Of a stretch of DNA of 64,000 bases, positions 23,127-36,194 are shown piece after piece. The stretch spans positions 124,001-188,000 of the forward strand of contig WUJK01000009.1 in NCBI GenBank assembly GCA_011317545.1. Reading direction: 5' to 3'. The notes below the pieces were generated by a model. It saw nothing but the letters and a program-made list of their open reading frames with translations. It was not told where the DNA came from and searched no databases. Position 1 is the first letter of the stretch; each line of letters begins with the position of its first letter. The stretch is from Coniella vitis (Eukaryota; Ascomycota; Sordariomycetes; Diaporthales; Schizoparmaceae). The position numbers and the translations under genes are program-made.

Positions 23127-24829
23127 TTCTAAACCTTAAATTCGGAATACAAGCCGGTAAAGGTAATATAACGTTATTAGCTTAATTTCTTAGCGTTATC
23201 GCAATAGATTCGCAGATAGTCTTTACTACTATACTTATTAAATCAATTCCTTAAGCATTACTATATATTAGAAAGTTATCTAGTATTATTAACCTACGTA
23301 GTATTTACGCTGCTTTTATATAATCTAAAAGCTACTCTTTTAAATATACTTTATTATATAAGATAATCGACTTTTATTAAATATAAGATAATAAACACTC
23401 GATATATTAAGAGAAAATACAATACCCTACGAAAGCGTAGGTTTAAAGCAAGGTTAACGCGCGATAAACTTAACGCCTAAGTTAAAAGAGTTTATATATT
23501 AAGAAAACCGAGATACTATATTAAAACGTATACTAAACGGAAGATAAAAGCAAGCTTAGCGCCCGAGTTAAGAGCAGTTATATATTAAAAGAAACGATAG
23601 ACCTTATATAAATATAATTTAAAAGTATACTTATCGTTTAAGTTAAGAAAGTTTAAATATTAATTAAATCGATAAATTAAGAGATATATACTATTAAAAA
23701 GAGCTAGGATACCCTATATAATCGTAGGTTAAGAGTAGGTCTTTCGTAAGATTTATAATCGTTTATATTTTAAGAAGAATAAGAACTAAAGATAGAGTAT
23801 AATAATATCGTTATATAAGGTATATAGCTTTATAGTAATAGCGTAGTTCGTAAGTAAGATAAATTAGTAAGCTATTACTATCTAGTAGGCTCCTTAAAAG
23901 ATTTTAATTATTAGATACTCGTAAATAACTTGCTTTTATATAATCTTAGAGTATAGAAAAAGTAATAATAACGCCGCTATCCCTCTATAAGTCGAAGGTA
24001 ATAGTATACTTAAGATTTAGATCTATTTTATCCCGTATAGGTTACTAAGTTACTTAGAAGTAGCGGTAAAGTATATAGGACGGAGCGCTTTTACGCTATT
24101 TATACGAGGTAACTCGCTAAAAGAACGGAATTACGAGTCCGGTCTTCTTATATTAGCGCAGTTTCTATACTAAGTAAATATAGCGGAGATATAATAGGAC
24201 CGCTAAGTCTATTATAGAGATTCGGAGGTTAAAGCTTTAAGTAAGGAATCGAAATTTATACTAGTATATATAGCGTAAATTATTTAAATTAAGATTTTTA
24301 GCGTTTTAGTTAATTAGTTTATTAATTTATTATAAATAATTATAAATATAGCGGGTACCTTATAAAGATATAGCTTTTACGCTAATAAAATAGTTTTTAA
24401 GATAGTTAAAGTTAATCTATCTTTTATTAATTTAAATTAAGAATAGGTATATTTTAATAGTAAATACGCTATAGGAACGCAACCTTTATATAGACTATAT
24501 AATCTTTAAAACTATAGTATTTAAAAGTTTAAATATTATACGATATCGTAGCGAAAGTCTAGCTTATACTTTAAGTTTAAATTAATATTTAGTATTACTA
24601 TTTAGTTATTATTATTATAAGTTATAATTATTATAATTAATTATTAAATAATAATTTAATATAAATTTAATAATATATTATACTAGATTATTATAAAGCC
24701 GTAGCTTAAACGTAAACTAAAAGTAGGATATATTAAATATACGATAATATATAATATTTGATAAATCTATTTATATTAAAACGTTAAAATCAACCTATTT
24801 ATATCTAATACCTTAATACTAAACTATAA

Positions 24830-26100
24830 ATTAGTAGCGAACTCGCTACTATTTCGTAAAGAGTTATTAGTTACTACTAGTTCTAGTATTTCTAGTATTT
24901 CCGCTATTATCTCTACTAGTAGTATTACTATTATTATCTCCGCTAATAGTATTATTATCGCTACTTCTACCCTACGGGTTCGTACTACTATCGCCGCCTC
25001 TAGGAGGGTTTAAGCGATTAGTAATATATTTAGTAGTAATTATATTATAGCGTATTAAGCTAACTAAATCTCGAAATAAAGCTAACTATTTATTACCTTA
25101 ACCGCTATTAATAAATAGCGTAACCGTAGCATTAATACCGTCCCGATCGGCTCCCTTAGCTTTAATAAATAAATTAATATAATTTAAAGGAATATACCTA
25201 TTAGTATATTATAACTAGTCTTAGGAAAAGGGAAATTATTCTTTAAGGATAGTAATAATATTAAAGGGAAGCTATAGTAAGGAATTAGTATAGAAAATAT
25301 AATATAAACGTATTAAAAAGGAGAATAACTTATACGATTATAAGTATATTTGCCGGTATTATAGTATAAATATTTTAATCCTTTACCTAAGAGTATAAAG
25401 TTAGTATTAAAAACGTAAGGATAATATAAGTTAATATACTAGTAACGTTATAGTATTTATAGTTATAATAACTACCTTCTATCCGACGATATAGGCACCG
25501 AATATACTAATTACGCGTATTACGTATACCCGCCGAAGCCGTAGCGGGGGCGTTACGTATAGCGGGAGGAGTAGGGCTATTCGCAGGTATACTAATAAGC
25601 GTTTTAGCGGGCGTATTTATAGTAGCAACGCCGCTTTAATTCGAGGAAGAGGCTATAGTAGTACCCGAGGCGGTAATATTAGCGGTACGAGTATATTTAC
25701 TAGGACTACTAAAATATAGCGTTAACGTAGATAATATATAGAGAAAGAGCTACGAACTACTTACCCTTAATTATCGTTAGGAGCGGGGCGCTTACTAATT
25801 ATAATAATTATTATTATAATAGTTAGGCTATTTAAAACTATAAAGCAGCGTTAGCCTAGCGAAAACGTAGCGAATTAATAAAAGTAGTCTAGCCTACCTA
25901 AGGGAAAATACTACGAAAGGGATACGAAGAAGCTATATACTTAATATTAAAGATATAATTTATAAAACTTAAACTAAATAGTTACTTAAAGGAATAAAAG
26001 TTAAAAGAGAAAGAGGGTATAAAAAGAGGGGCTTTTATAGCTATAAGTTTAAAGCTATTACTAACTATTAAATAGCCCGTATACCTATTTAATTGCTAGA
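24830..26100 (-). pseudogene. Degenerate antisense reading frame in the 3' part of element 1
   Basis: Read on the minus strand, this segment has coding-like stretches (for example ...LGKGLKYLYYNTGKYTYN at about 25,400-25,300) broken mainly by TAA/TAG. A related segment lies at about 37,060-38,000 in element 2; both contain a ...KRPA-like stretch (near 25,780 and 37,630). No function is recognised. Limits are approximate. Confidence 0.35.
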
Positions 26101-26613
26101 TATAGCTATAGTTATTTATTATTATTCTATTAATAGCTACTATTATAGAATAAAGATAGGAAGTATAATAAAAGTATAATAAAAGTATAAGGAACGCTAT
26201 AATAGAGCTACGAACTTATTATTTTATATAATAGATATAGCAATAGGTATAATAAGAGCTATTTAGAGGTTCTTTAAGCTTTATAAGTTTTAAAAGAGAA
26301 TAATAGGTTTTAGATATACTAAAGAGGATTAAAAGATATATAAGCGTATAATACTTAAATATAGAGATAACGTAGTAAAGAAGTATCCTATAAGAAAAAG
26401 AAGTTTATAGATTAAAGTTATTTTAAGAACGAGGTTTATAAAAGATATATTCTAGTCTAACGTAGAGATAATATAGCGAATAAACGCTAGGAAGATATAC
26501 GATAACGTAGGTTATATATAGGAAAAACGCAGCTAGTTACCTATTAGTAATAACCTATTAGTAAGTCGATATTTAATAACTTCGAGGACGAAATTATATA
26601 AGGGGAGGAGTAT

Positions 26614-26904
26614 TATTAGAACCCTACCCTAAACGCTAGGAAAGCGTAGCGATAACGTAGTCCCTACGGCTTAGAATAAGGGCCTGCCGGCAGCTCTCGG
26701 CAGGCAGCTATAGAATCTTAAAGATATAAATAGCCGTCGGAAGCTTCGGAAACTAGTAAATAGAGAGGGGATTTCTCTTTAGGTTTAGTTTCTATCAACG
26801 AATACTACTATTATAGTATCTTCTGTACGATATAGCTGCTTTTACGCTAAGAACTCGTCGTCTATATTATACTTCATTACCTCGCAATAACCCACCTCCT
26901 AACA
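26614..26904 (+). repeat. 3' LTR of element 1 (291 bp)
   Basis: Ends ctaaca (unmutated) followed by the GGTTT target duplication. Differences from the 5' LTR are transitions in CA/TG context where I compared them. Confidence 0.9.
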
Positions 26905-26909
26905 GGTTT

Positions 26910-29900
26910 AGAGATAACCCGTATTTATTTATTATACCTAACCGCTATTATATTCTTTTCCGGATCTTATATAAATCCCCTATTAATACCTATATTCTCG
27001 ATATTATAGCTAAGTATACCGCTAATTATAAGTAAACGTTAGTTATAATAGCTACTCCCTAGGAGTAGCTATAAGTATTATATATATAATCGACTTAGTA
27101 TTATAAAGTATAAAGTTTTCTTTCTAAATTCGTACCTTATAATATTAACCTCTTTATTTAATTAACTCTTATTAATAATTATTATACCTTAGGGTATTAA
27201 CCTATTTTATTTAGGACTTATACTAATAAATTATAATAGTATTCTTATTATAATCCTTAAAAAAGCTTTACTAACTATCCTTTCTATTAGCTCTACTATA
27301 ATATCGTTTAAAGAATTAGCTACCCTCTCTAAATTTAATAACCTAAAGGCTATTATTAATATAATAATCCTTAATTAACGCTATAGCTTAGCTAGCTTAA
27401 ACCTCTATTATTACTATAACCTTAGAATTTAAATATAATACTTATAAAACTTTAGTATTATTAGATAAATATATAATCGAATTATATATATAAGCTAGTA
27501 AAAGGAAGTTATATAGATTATCCTATATATAAAAGATATAATCTACGACTTTATATAATATAAGGTTTATATTAAGGAAGTTATATCCTTAATTATAAAG
27601 CTATAGTTTCTACCTTAGCTTAAGCCCTTTAGAGAGCTTTATAAGCTATTAGCTTATAAGGTATTACGGGTTTTCTAAGCTATACCGTTTAACCGCTTTA
27701 TATAGGAGATTATCTATATTACTATAATTTAGGATTTTAATTCGATAGAGATTTAAGCTTTTACTTAGTTTTACTATCTTCTCGCCTTCCTAATCCTTTA
27801 AATCGGCGATAAGCCTAATATTATAGTTAATTATCTCTTACTACTAATCTATAAGAATTTAGATATCTTACTATATTTATAGCTTAATAGTCTCGAATAG
27901 GAGAAATAAATACCTTCTAGTATTAAGTATTTAATATAGGATATAATAGGTATTATTATTACTATTATTAAGGGCGGAGAGAATAATAGTAATAGTAGTT
28001 AGGTATATTAAGAGCGCTTTAAGAGACTACTATTAGAGTTTAATAATAGCCGGAAGAGGAAGTATATCCGAGATAAGCCGGATAAATCTAGCCTTATTTC
28101 GAAAGTAAAGAAAGTCTAACCCTTAAAGATTACCGAGGAAGGTTATATATCTTAGAATAATAAATCTAATAATAGCAAATATAATAAGGATATTAATATT
28201 AATAGTAATATTTAAGAACTTATAATATATAAGGGTAATATTACGAAGAGTCTTATTACTTTTAAAGATATTTTTTCTTAATTAAATAAGCTTATCTATA
28301 GGTTATTCTTAGTAGTTTATTATATCCGCTCTTTTCTAAGTAGAGTATTTAGTCTAAATAATAAATTATAAATTATATTAAGTAAGTAATAGGTCCTTTA
28401 TTAAGAATATAAGAAAGTTTTTAAATATAATTATATCTAATATAATATTATTTATTAGATATAAAAGCCTAATTATTTCGATTTTAAAACTTTAATTAAA
28501 ATATATTATATATTAACTATCTTATTATTTTAATTACTATTATAAGTAGTTAGTATAGCGCTAGTTATTAATAATAGCGGCTTTTACCGAAACTTAAATT
28601 ATCGGTATTTATTTATTAAAGCCGCTTATCTAATATAGGATTAATATTTATATAAATATAATTTTAATAGTTAATTAATAATAAGCCTAATTATCTTATT
28701 TAATAATAATAATAAAACGCTATAAATACCTATTATAAAGCTAAGGTTAATAATCGGGGATAATTTATAGCTTATTAGGTTTATCTCTAATAATAGCCTT
28801 ATTAATCCCTTATTAATAGGCTTATATAACTCGACTTTTAGGATATCTAATTAGGTTAATCTTAATTAAGTATATATTAATACTAGAGCTATATTAATAA
28901 ATAATATCTAATAAAACGATCCCTTTACTTAATAAAGATAATTAATTTAAATCAGGCTTAGTTTTATAATTAGAATATAACTCCGAACTATAATTAAATA
29001 TAATCGAGTTAATAAGCTAATAATAAATATAAAATACTTTAACCTTAACCGGAGTTATTAAATCGTTTTATTCCCTATATTACTTTCGGTTAATTATCCG
29101 AATTAAGCGGCTTTAATCGAGGATATATTCGAATTAAGATATATTTTTACTAAAGAATATAACTTTAAGGACTTCCGACTTATATATTTCTATACCTATA
29201 GTAATAATAGCTATATTAATAAACTATACTTCGATCTAAATAACCCGATCTTACTTAAGGATCTAAAAGGATATATTAAACCTAAAAAGGGGAATAGCGA
29301 TATATATAATTTAGTATTTATAAATACTATTACTAAGAATATTATCGATATTCTAGATATCGATATAGATAAGCCTAAAATACCTATATAGAAGCTATAG
29401 GGTTATCTTACTAAGGCTAAAAATAAGGCGAAAAAGGATAAATCGGTAGATTAAAAACCTAAAGTAATAAAGAAAAAAGTTATTATAAAGTAGGAAAAGG
29501 TAAAATAGAAAAAGGTAAAGTAGGAAAAGGTAAAAGAGGAAAAGATAAAGGAAGAAATAAAGTTAAAAGTACGGAAGGATAAGTTTAATATAGATAATTA
29601 GGATTCTATAGCTAGGTTAGATAATAAGCTATTAGGTTTACCGGATTCTTTTATATTTTTCTTAGATAAGGATATTATCCCTAAGATACTTTTATAGGAT
29701 ATACCTATATCTAATTCGGAGATATACGGAAGTCTAAGAGCGGATTATAAATCGGATAATATTATAACGGTAATACTAATACTAAAGAGGAAGAAAAATA
29801 CGCCTTTAAGCCCGCTGCTTATTATTCGGGCGGTATTATATAAAAAGAGCTAAAACTAAAACTAAAGAGTAATAGAAAATAATAAATAATAATACTATTA

Positions 29901-30892
29901 CCTTATCTAAATATATATATTTATTATATTCTTATATACTTTAAAATAAATAGCTTCGGATATACTTAATATAAAATATAATTTATAAATAATCCCTTTA
30001 TTCCCCTCCTCTCCCCCCCCGATTTATTATCGGATTTATAAACTAATAAAGAAACCCTTTACTTAAATATTCTAAAAGTCTTTAACGACCTTTAATATAA
30101 TTATAACTCGCTTATACCTAATATTATACTTATTATCGTTAATAAAGCTATTTACTACCTTTAACTTAATAAATATATTAAGCCTTATAATATTAATAAG
30201 TATATACTAGGGTATTTACTTATAATACGCTTTAGCGCCTTTATATAGAATATAAGCCCCTCCTTATATATTAGGTTAATCTAAATAGGTAATAAGCTCT
30301 TTATAATACGATTAGCGATAAGCGTATCTAGAATAAGGGAAGTAACGATAATAAGAATTAATAGTATTATTAGCTATTTATTATATATAAGCTTATATTC
30401 GGCTTAAGATTAATCCTAGCCTTATAGGATAAATAATCTAAGGTAGATTCTAATTTATAATTAGCTCTTATTATCTTATATAATAGTATTATTAAAGACC
30501 TACCTATATAATAGCGTTATTATTACCGGCTAAGTTATTTAGCGCGGCTTAGTTATTAATAGGTACGCCGCCGGTTAGGTTATTTAATATAGCCTAGTTA
30601 TTAATAGGTATACTACCGGCTAGGTTATTTAGTATAGCTTAATTATTTATATTAATAATATAAATAGGTAGGTTAATATATAAGATAGAGATAGAAAGCT
30701 AATAGCTATTAATCTTAATAATAGAATAGGATAAATATTTAGTTATTTATAAAGATATCGAACCTATTACCCTTCATCCTTCGATATTATCTTTTTAAAT
30801 AAATATAGGAATAGTTTTCTTAATATTCTTTTAGATATTAATTTCTTTAATCTCGGGATTTATAGTTCCGACGAAATAGGTACGGAATCTTT
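26910..30892 (+). pseudogene. RIP-destroyed coding remnants of the host TIR element, middle part
   Basis: The + strand again carries protein-like frames with TAA/TAG but hardly any TGA. A long one spans about 29,060-29,900. It has a mixed N-terminal region (contains YIFTKEYNFKDFRLIYFYTY), then a Lys/Glu-rich linker at about 29,450-29,580 (repeats of KVK and KEE type), then LDNKLLGLPDSFIFFLDKD. Another spans about 30,010-30,420. An earlier one at about 28,000-28,260 is basic and Asn/Lys-rich. None matches a family I recognise. Element 2 interrupts the sequence at 30,893. Confidence 0.5.
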
Positions 30893-31133
30893 TATTAGAG
30901 TTTAAGCTGGAAACTTGCTTACCTATTGCTTAAAAGCAACGGGAACCCTATAGAGTTAATTATATTTATAGTTATAGACGAAAACTGGAATACTAAAAGA
31001 AAAAAGGAAGGAACTAAGTTTAGTTTAATTCCTAAATATAACCTTATTTGGAAATATATCTTAAATACTGCTAAGATCCTACTTATTAGATACTTTCTTA
31101 TATCCTATTACTTTGCCTATTAAAACCCTAATA
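30893..31133 (+). repeat. 5' LTR of element 2 (241 bp)
   Basis: Begins tattagag and ends ccctaata. It has the only frame over 60 codons in the whole island (30926-31123), which is chance openness of an LTR that kept some TG/CA, not a gene. Differences from the 3' LTR are transitions, mostly TG against TA (e.g. acttgctt here, acttactt there). Confidence 0.9.
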
Positions 31134-31699
31134 TTCTAAACTTCTTTTCTAAGGGTATAAACCGGTAAGAATAAGAATACTATTTATATAACGCTCTTCT
31201 CGTATTAGTCGCGCTAATACTATACTAATATAGCGAATTTCCTTAGAATCTCTAAATATAGCTATTATAACTAAATAACGCCTTTATAAAGAGGCTAAAG
31301 TAAACGTATTACTACGCCTCTAAGATATTAAGCAGCGTTTATATACTAAACGCGTACGCTTAGTATAAGGAAATAAATCCTCCGATTATATCTACTTATT
31401 ACTAGCTAGTTATAAGGTTTCTTCCTCGTTTATAATACTTCTATATAGTAATTTATTACCTATAAGTAGAGCTATACCTACTCTTTCCAGATCTAATAAT
31501 TCTTTATCTATCTCTTAATCGGAAAGTACTATTAATACTATATCTCTTACCCTTTTATATAGTATACCGAATTTAATATATAAAGGAATTAATCTAATAG
31601 AATTTTAAGCTTTTAAATTTAACCTTATATATCGATTTAAGATATATAGTATTATTAATAAAGATTATAAATCTTATTATACTACCGGTTATTTAAGAG

Positions 31700-32700
31700 A
31701 TAATATAAAATACTATTAGGTTAGTTATCTTATACGTTAATATAGGGAAAATAGTACTAAGGCGAAAATATCCCTACCTAATCTTTTAGAATTTCTCGAG
31801 AAATAATACTCTAATCCTAAGACTTATATACTTATTATATCTTCGAAGCTTTTATAACTTATATAAAGCCGAGATAAAGTAGTTACGGATTTCGTATAAT
31901 ATTTTAATAAAATCGAATTAAATAATCTAGCTCCTTTAGAAGAATTAGCTTATATTATAGCCTTTATTATTCGGCTATACCCTAAGTTACGGATTATACT
32001 TAGCTTTTAAGCAATATTATTATATAAATAGGAGTATACTATTAGTTTAGTATAACGATTCGAATTAATATAAAAAGATATTTAACCTTAACTTATATAA
32101 ACTCTGTAAGAAAGTAGGATTTACTTTATATATAGGGAGTCTAATTATATTATAACCTATTATCCTAAAAAAGCTATTAAGAATTCGCTATTTTCTATAT
32201 TATTACTTAACTTATCTTTACCCCCTAAGCGTAATATTAACGATTCCGCTATATTAATATATCTAACTTATAATTATAATATTCGATGCTATAATTATAA
32301 TTAATAAGGCTATCGAAAAGTAACTTACCTATAGAACCTATAGCAAATTTGCTATATTTATAGGGAGGATAATTATATTTTTACTAAATATCCTAAAGCT
32401 TATTATCGAACTTATTAAATAATAAGCTATATTATAATCGTATATCTAAAATTATAGCGAATTTCGAATATTATCTATAATATAGCTTCGATATAGAATT
32501 CTAATTAGGAATATACTAGGTAGGATTATCCTTATTTAGTTATAAAGGCTAGTATAATTTTAAGTAAAATATTATAATTTATAGAAAAAGAAGCGCTTAT
32601 TAATTCGGGCGTAGAGGAGAACCTATTTATACGTAACTTATTCGAATAAGTCCTATAACTTTATATTAAACTAAATATTCTACTAATTATATTTAATAAT
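31700..32700 (+). pseudogene. gag-like and protease-region remnant of element 2
   Basis: Coding-like + strand blocks lie between the 5' LTR and the reverse transcriptase, including a stretch at about 31,780-32,150 with the helical character of a capsid. A Cys/His-type knuckle cannot be confirmed because RIP converts TGY (Cys) to TAY (Tyr). The position is the basis of this call. Confidence 0.45.
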
Positions 32701-33079
32701 ATACTAATAAAAACCTTAGGTTCTCTTTTATTAGATTTACTAATTACTAATTCCTTAGGCGTTACGAGAATATAGCGTTATCGCTTCTCTATTATTAAAA
32801 AAGTACCCTTCCTAATTATATTAGGTTTTCCCTAGCTTATTTCTATAAATCCTTAAATTAATTAGGCTATTAGGTATTAGAGATAGCTATTATATATATC
32901 TAAGTTAATACTTAGTATATCTACGTAGGAAATACGTAAAGTATACGTAATATTTATTATATAAAATATACCTACTATTCCTTTATATCTATCTAAAAAG
33001 GAAGTTAAAAAACCTATCCCGAGTTTACCTAGTAAATACGTAGACTTTAAGGATATTATATATATAGATCCTAACGTAC

Positions 33080-33860
33080 CTTTACTAATACGAATAGTTT
33101 TAGATTATACTATTAATCTAGAAGAGGGCGCGATACCTCTATAGGGACCTATTTATATATTTATTATATTAGAGCTAGAAAATCTTAGGGAATACTTATA
33201 GAAAATATAGGCTAGAGGTCTTATTCGCTATTCTATTAGTCCTATAGGAGCTCCTATTATTTTTATATTAAAAAAGGGCGGGGAGTTACGCCTTTATATT
33301 AATTATCGTACTTTAAATAAGCTAATATATAAGAATCGTATACCTTTACCCTTAATTTTAGAAGTTCTAGATTAATTATTATATACTACTATTTATACTA
33401 AGCTTAACTTAAAAGATACTTATTACTATATACGAATTAAGGAAGGTAATAAGTAGAAGACGGCTTTTTATATTAAATACGGGTATTTTAAGTACCTTAT
33501 TTTACTAATAGGTTTAACTAATTCTCCTATAACTTTTTAATCTTATATTAATCGAGTTTTAGTTAGGCTTATTAATATTATTTATATTATCTATCTCGAT
33601 AATATTTTAATTTTTAATAAGGACCCCGTAATATATATATAAGATATTCGTAGAGTATTTAAGCGATTATATAAGTAGAAGTTATATATTAACCTTAAAA
33701 AATATAAATTTAATATATTAAAAGTTAAATTTCTAGGTTTCGTTATTACTCCTAAGGGAATTAGTATAGAATATAATAGAATCGCTGCTATTAAGTAATA
33801 GCCCGAGCCTATATATATTAAAGATATCTAAGTATTCTTAGGTTTTACTAGTTTTTATAA
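33080..33860 (+). pseudogene. Reverse transcriptase remnant of element 2
   Basis: The frame reads through Ty3-type motifs: SPIGAPIIFILKKGGELRL, then YINYRTLNK, then IIYLDNILIFNK at about 33,583-33,618, then KVKFLGFVITPKGI and FLGFTSFYKRFI. The catalytic YLDD has become YLDN: GATGAT is now GATAAT at 33598-33603, one TpG to TpA change. Internal TAA/TAG codons also break the frame. The family call is secure, activity is lost. Confidence 0.92.
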
Positions 33861-33929
33861 ACGTTTTATTCGAAATTATTCTCGTATTATTATACCTTTA
33901 ATATAGCTTTTACGCGGCGAATATATTAA

Positions 33930-34270
33930 TACTTTTATTCTTAATTTCCGATAGCGTCTTATATTCCGAACGTTATATACTCGTTTTACTATTACTCTAT
34001 TATTACGCTATTTTAATCCTGCTTTACTAATACGTATAGAAATAGATATATCTAAGTAAGCTATTAGAGCTATTTTATTATAGTTATTTAATATAATTTA
34101 GTATTTAATTACTTTTCGTTCTAAAGAGTTAACTCTAATTAAAGCGTATTATAATATAGGAGATTAGGAACTATTTACTATCGTTAACGCTATATTAAAT
34201 TAGCGTTAATACCTCTTATATATATAAACCCTAGTTATTATTAAGACTAATTACCTAAATTAGAGTTTTT
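33930..34270 (+). pseudogene. RNase H region remnant of element 2
   Basis: Directly follows the reverse transcriptase. Recognisable landmarks are LLRYFNPALLIRIEIDISK, the ITFRSKELTLIKAYYNIGD block and ELFTIVNAILN, corresponding to the usual Ty3 RNase H sequence with its acidic residues. Stops are TAA/TAG only. Confidence 0.8.
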
Positions 34271-34664
34271 AGGAAATAAAAAGATAATTATTAGTAAGGT
34301 AAATACGATAGCTATAGCTATTAAGTAACTATAACTTTACTATTATTTATTAACCTAGTCGATTAAATCCTATAAACGGATTATTATAATATCCTAATTA
34401 TCGTAATAGCGCGAAAGCTAATAAGGAGCTATATATACCCTACGATTTTATTATATAGGTATCTAAAGACCTAGTATAATTAAAACGGATTTACCGAAAT
34501 AATAAACTAAATACTAAAGAGGGGTAATCTATTATAGGATTAGTAACTTCTTATTTATAAATAAGCTACGAATATATAGTCTTAGAGTATATTTTAGATA
34601 AATTAAATAGCGCTATCTCGTTATTAGATAGAGGAGGTAGTATTTATAAGATTAGATCTAGGAA

Positions 34665-34725
34665 TTTTATCCCGTATAAGTTACTAAGTTACTTAGAAAT
34701 AGCGGTAAAGTATATAGGACGGAGA
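34665..34725 (+). repeat. Segment shared by elements 1 and 2
   Basis: Nearly identical to about 24026-24086 (shared cores ttactaagttacttagaa and agcggtaaagtatatagga). In element 2 it sits between RNase H and integrase. In element 1 it lies about 0.9 kb inside the 5' LTR, which supports common ancestry. Confidence 0.75.
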
Positions 34726-35079
34726 GCTTACTTTTTAATAATATATACTCTCGGATAGAGATTAAAGACCTTTAAGCGAAGTTATTAGATTATATAATCC
34801 GAGCTTAAACTATACGTTAGTTCTATAGTTTACCTATTTAGAAGTAGGCTTTATAACCCTATTATCCTTCCGTACGTATAGCTTTAACGTATTACGGTAA
34901 TAGCTATATAGCTAGATAAACCTCTCTATATCGAGGTTAAAAATATATAATAGAACGATCTATTTATAATATCTAATAAATAGAAAGTATATAGAATCCG
35001 TATAAGAAATATATAAAATACTCGATATAGACTCTTAATAATAAAGGACTAACTTTATATACCTTAGGTACTTATACTT

Positions 35080-35860
35080 CGAAGAGAATTACTATTAGTA
35101 TACTATAATAATATAACTATAGGCTATTTCGGCTTTAATAAATCTTATAAGCTACTTAAACGCTATTACTTTTAGCCTTCTATATATAAGGATATAAAAT
35201 AATATACTAATATTTATATAATTTATTAATAAGCTAAAACTATAACTTACCGTTCTTATAGCTTATTAATAGTATTATCGATACCTACCCGCCCTTAGTA
35301 GGAAATTTTAATAGATTTTATTATTAAGTTACTAGTATCTATAGGAAGTAACGGAAAAGCTTATAATTTAATTTTAGTTATCGTAGATTACTATACAAAA
35401 TATAGACTATATATACTAACGATAACTCGATTTATAAATAGCGGACTTATAAACTTAGTTATACGATATATATTTTAATTTTTTAGAATACTAGATAGAA
35501 TTATTTCCGATAGAGGAAGCCTATTTATAAGCACCTTTTAGAGTTCCTTCTATTATTATTTAGCGATAAAGCGGTATCTTAGTACTATATTATACCTATA
35601 AACAGATAGTTAAATAGAACGCCTAAATTAAATATTAGAACTCTATTTACATATATATTATAATATTAAATAAGCAGATTAGGCGTAGCGTTTACCTATA
35701 GCTTAATTTACTTATAATAATACGCTATATTTATTAACCTCTTTATTACCTACTTATACTTTAATAGGGTATAATCTACGCCTACTTTCTAATTATCCTA
35801 GCGATCTAAAAATAATAATACTAGCTATTATAGAAAGAATAATAGCCCTATTAGAGGAAT
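35080..35860 (+). pseudogene. Integrase remnant of element 2
   Basis: The integrase core is readable: an IDFIIKLPVSIGSNGKAYN-like stretch, then LILVIVDYYTKY (first Asp of the DDE triad), then IISDRGSLFIS (second Asp). The downstream region carries the expected LELYLYIYYNIK-type block. Frame stops are RIP-type. Confidence 0.85.
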
Positions 35861-36194
35861 ACGCTATTATAGAGTAATATTTATATAATATTTAAGCTAG
35901 TTATATTAAATAGTATAATATAAAGTAAATAGATAAAAGATTTATACCTAACTAATTAGTCTTAGTCTTAGCGAAGAACTTACGATAACGCTATTTATTA
36001 GTAAAGCTAGTAGATAAATACCTTGGTTTATTTCGAGTATTAGAGGTAGTTAGAGTATACGGATTAGTATACCGATTAGAGCTATTAAAAGCTTATAAAG
36101 TTTATAATATTTTTTATATCTCTACGTTAAAGCAGTTTAATAGTAGAAAAGGCGATAATCCTAAGCTACGACCTAAGATTAACGTTAAAGGTAA

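Larger units (their letters stand above)
22836..26904 (+). mobile_element. LTR retrotransposon 1, RIP-mutated, probably non-autonomous
   Basis: Two direct 291-bp LTRs (22836-23126 and 26614-26904) start tattag and end ctaata/ctaaca, the expected TGTTAG...CTAACA after RIP. The flanks GGTTT at 22831-22835 and 26905-26909 form a perfect 5-bp target duplication, so this copy is a complete insertion. A purine tract (aaggggaggag) precedes the 3' LTR. The internal region is only about 3.5 kb and I find no reverse transcriptase or integrase. It shares an approximately 60-bp segment (about 24026-24086) and a 3' accessory region with element 2, so it may be an internally deleted relative. RIP is heavy, but scattered CA and TG survive. 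Confidence 0.85.

Noticed and set aside
30926..31123. A 65-codon open frame in the middle of the AT-rich island, the only one over 60 codons there
   Set aside because: It lies entirely within the 5' LTR of element 2 and its counterpart in the 3' LTR is interrupted. It reflects incomplete RIP of the LTR, not a gene.
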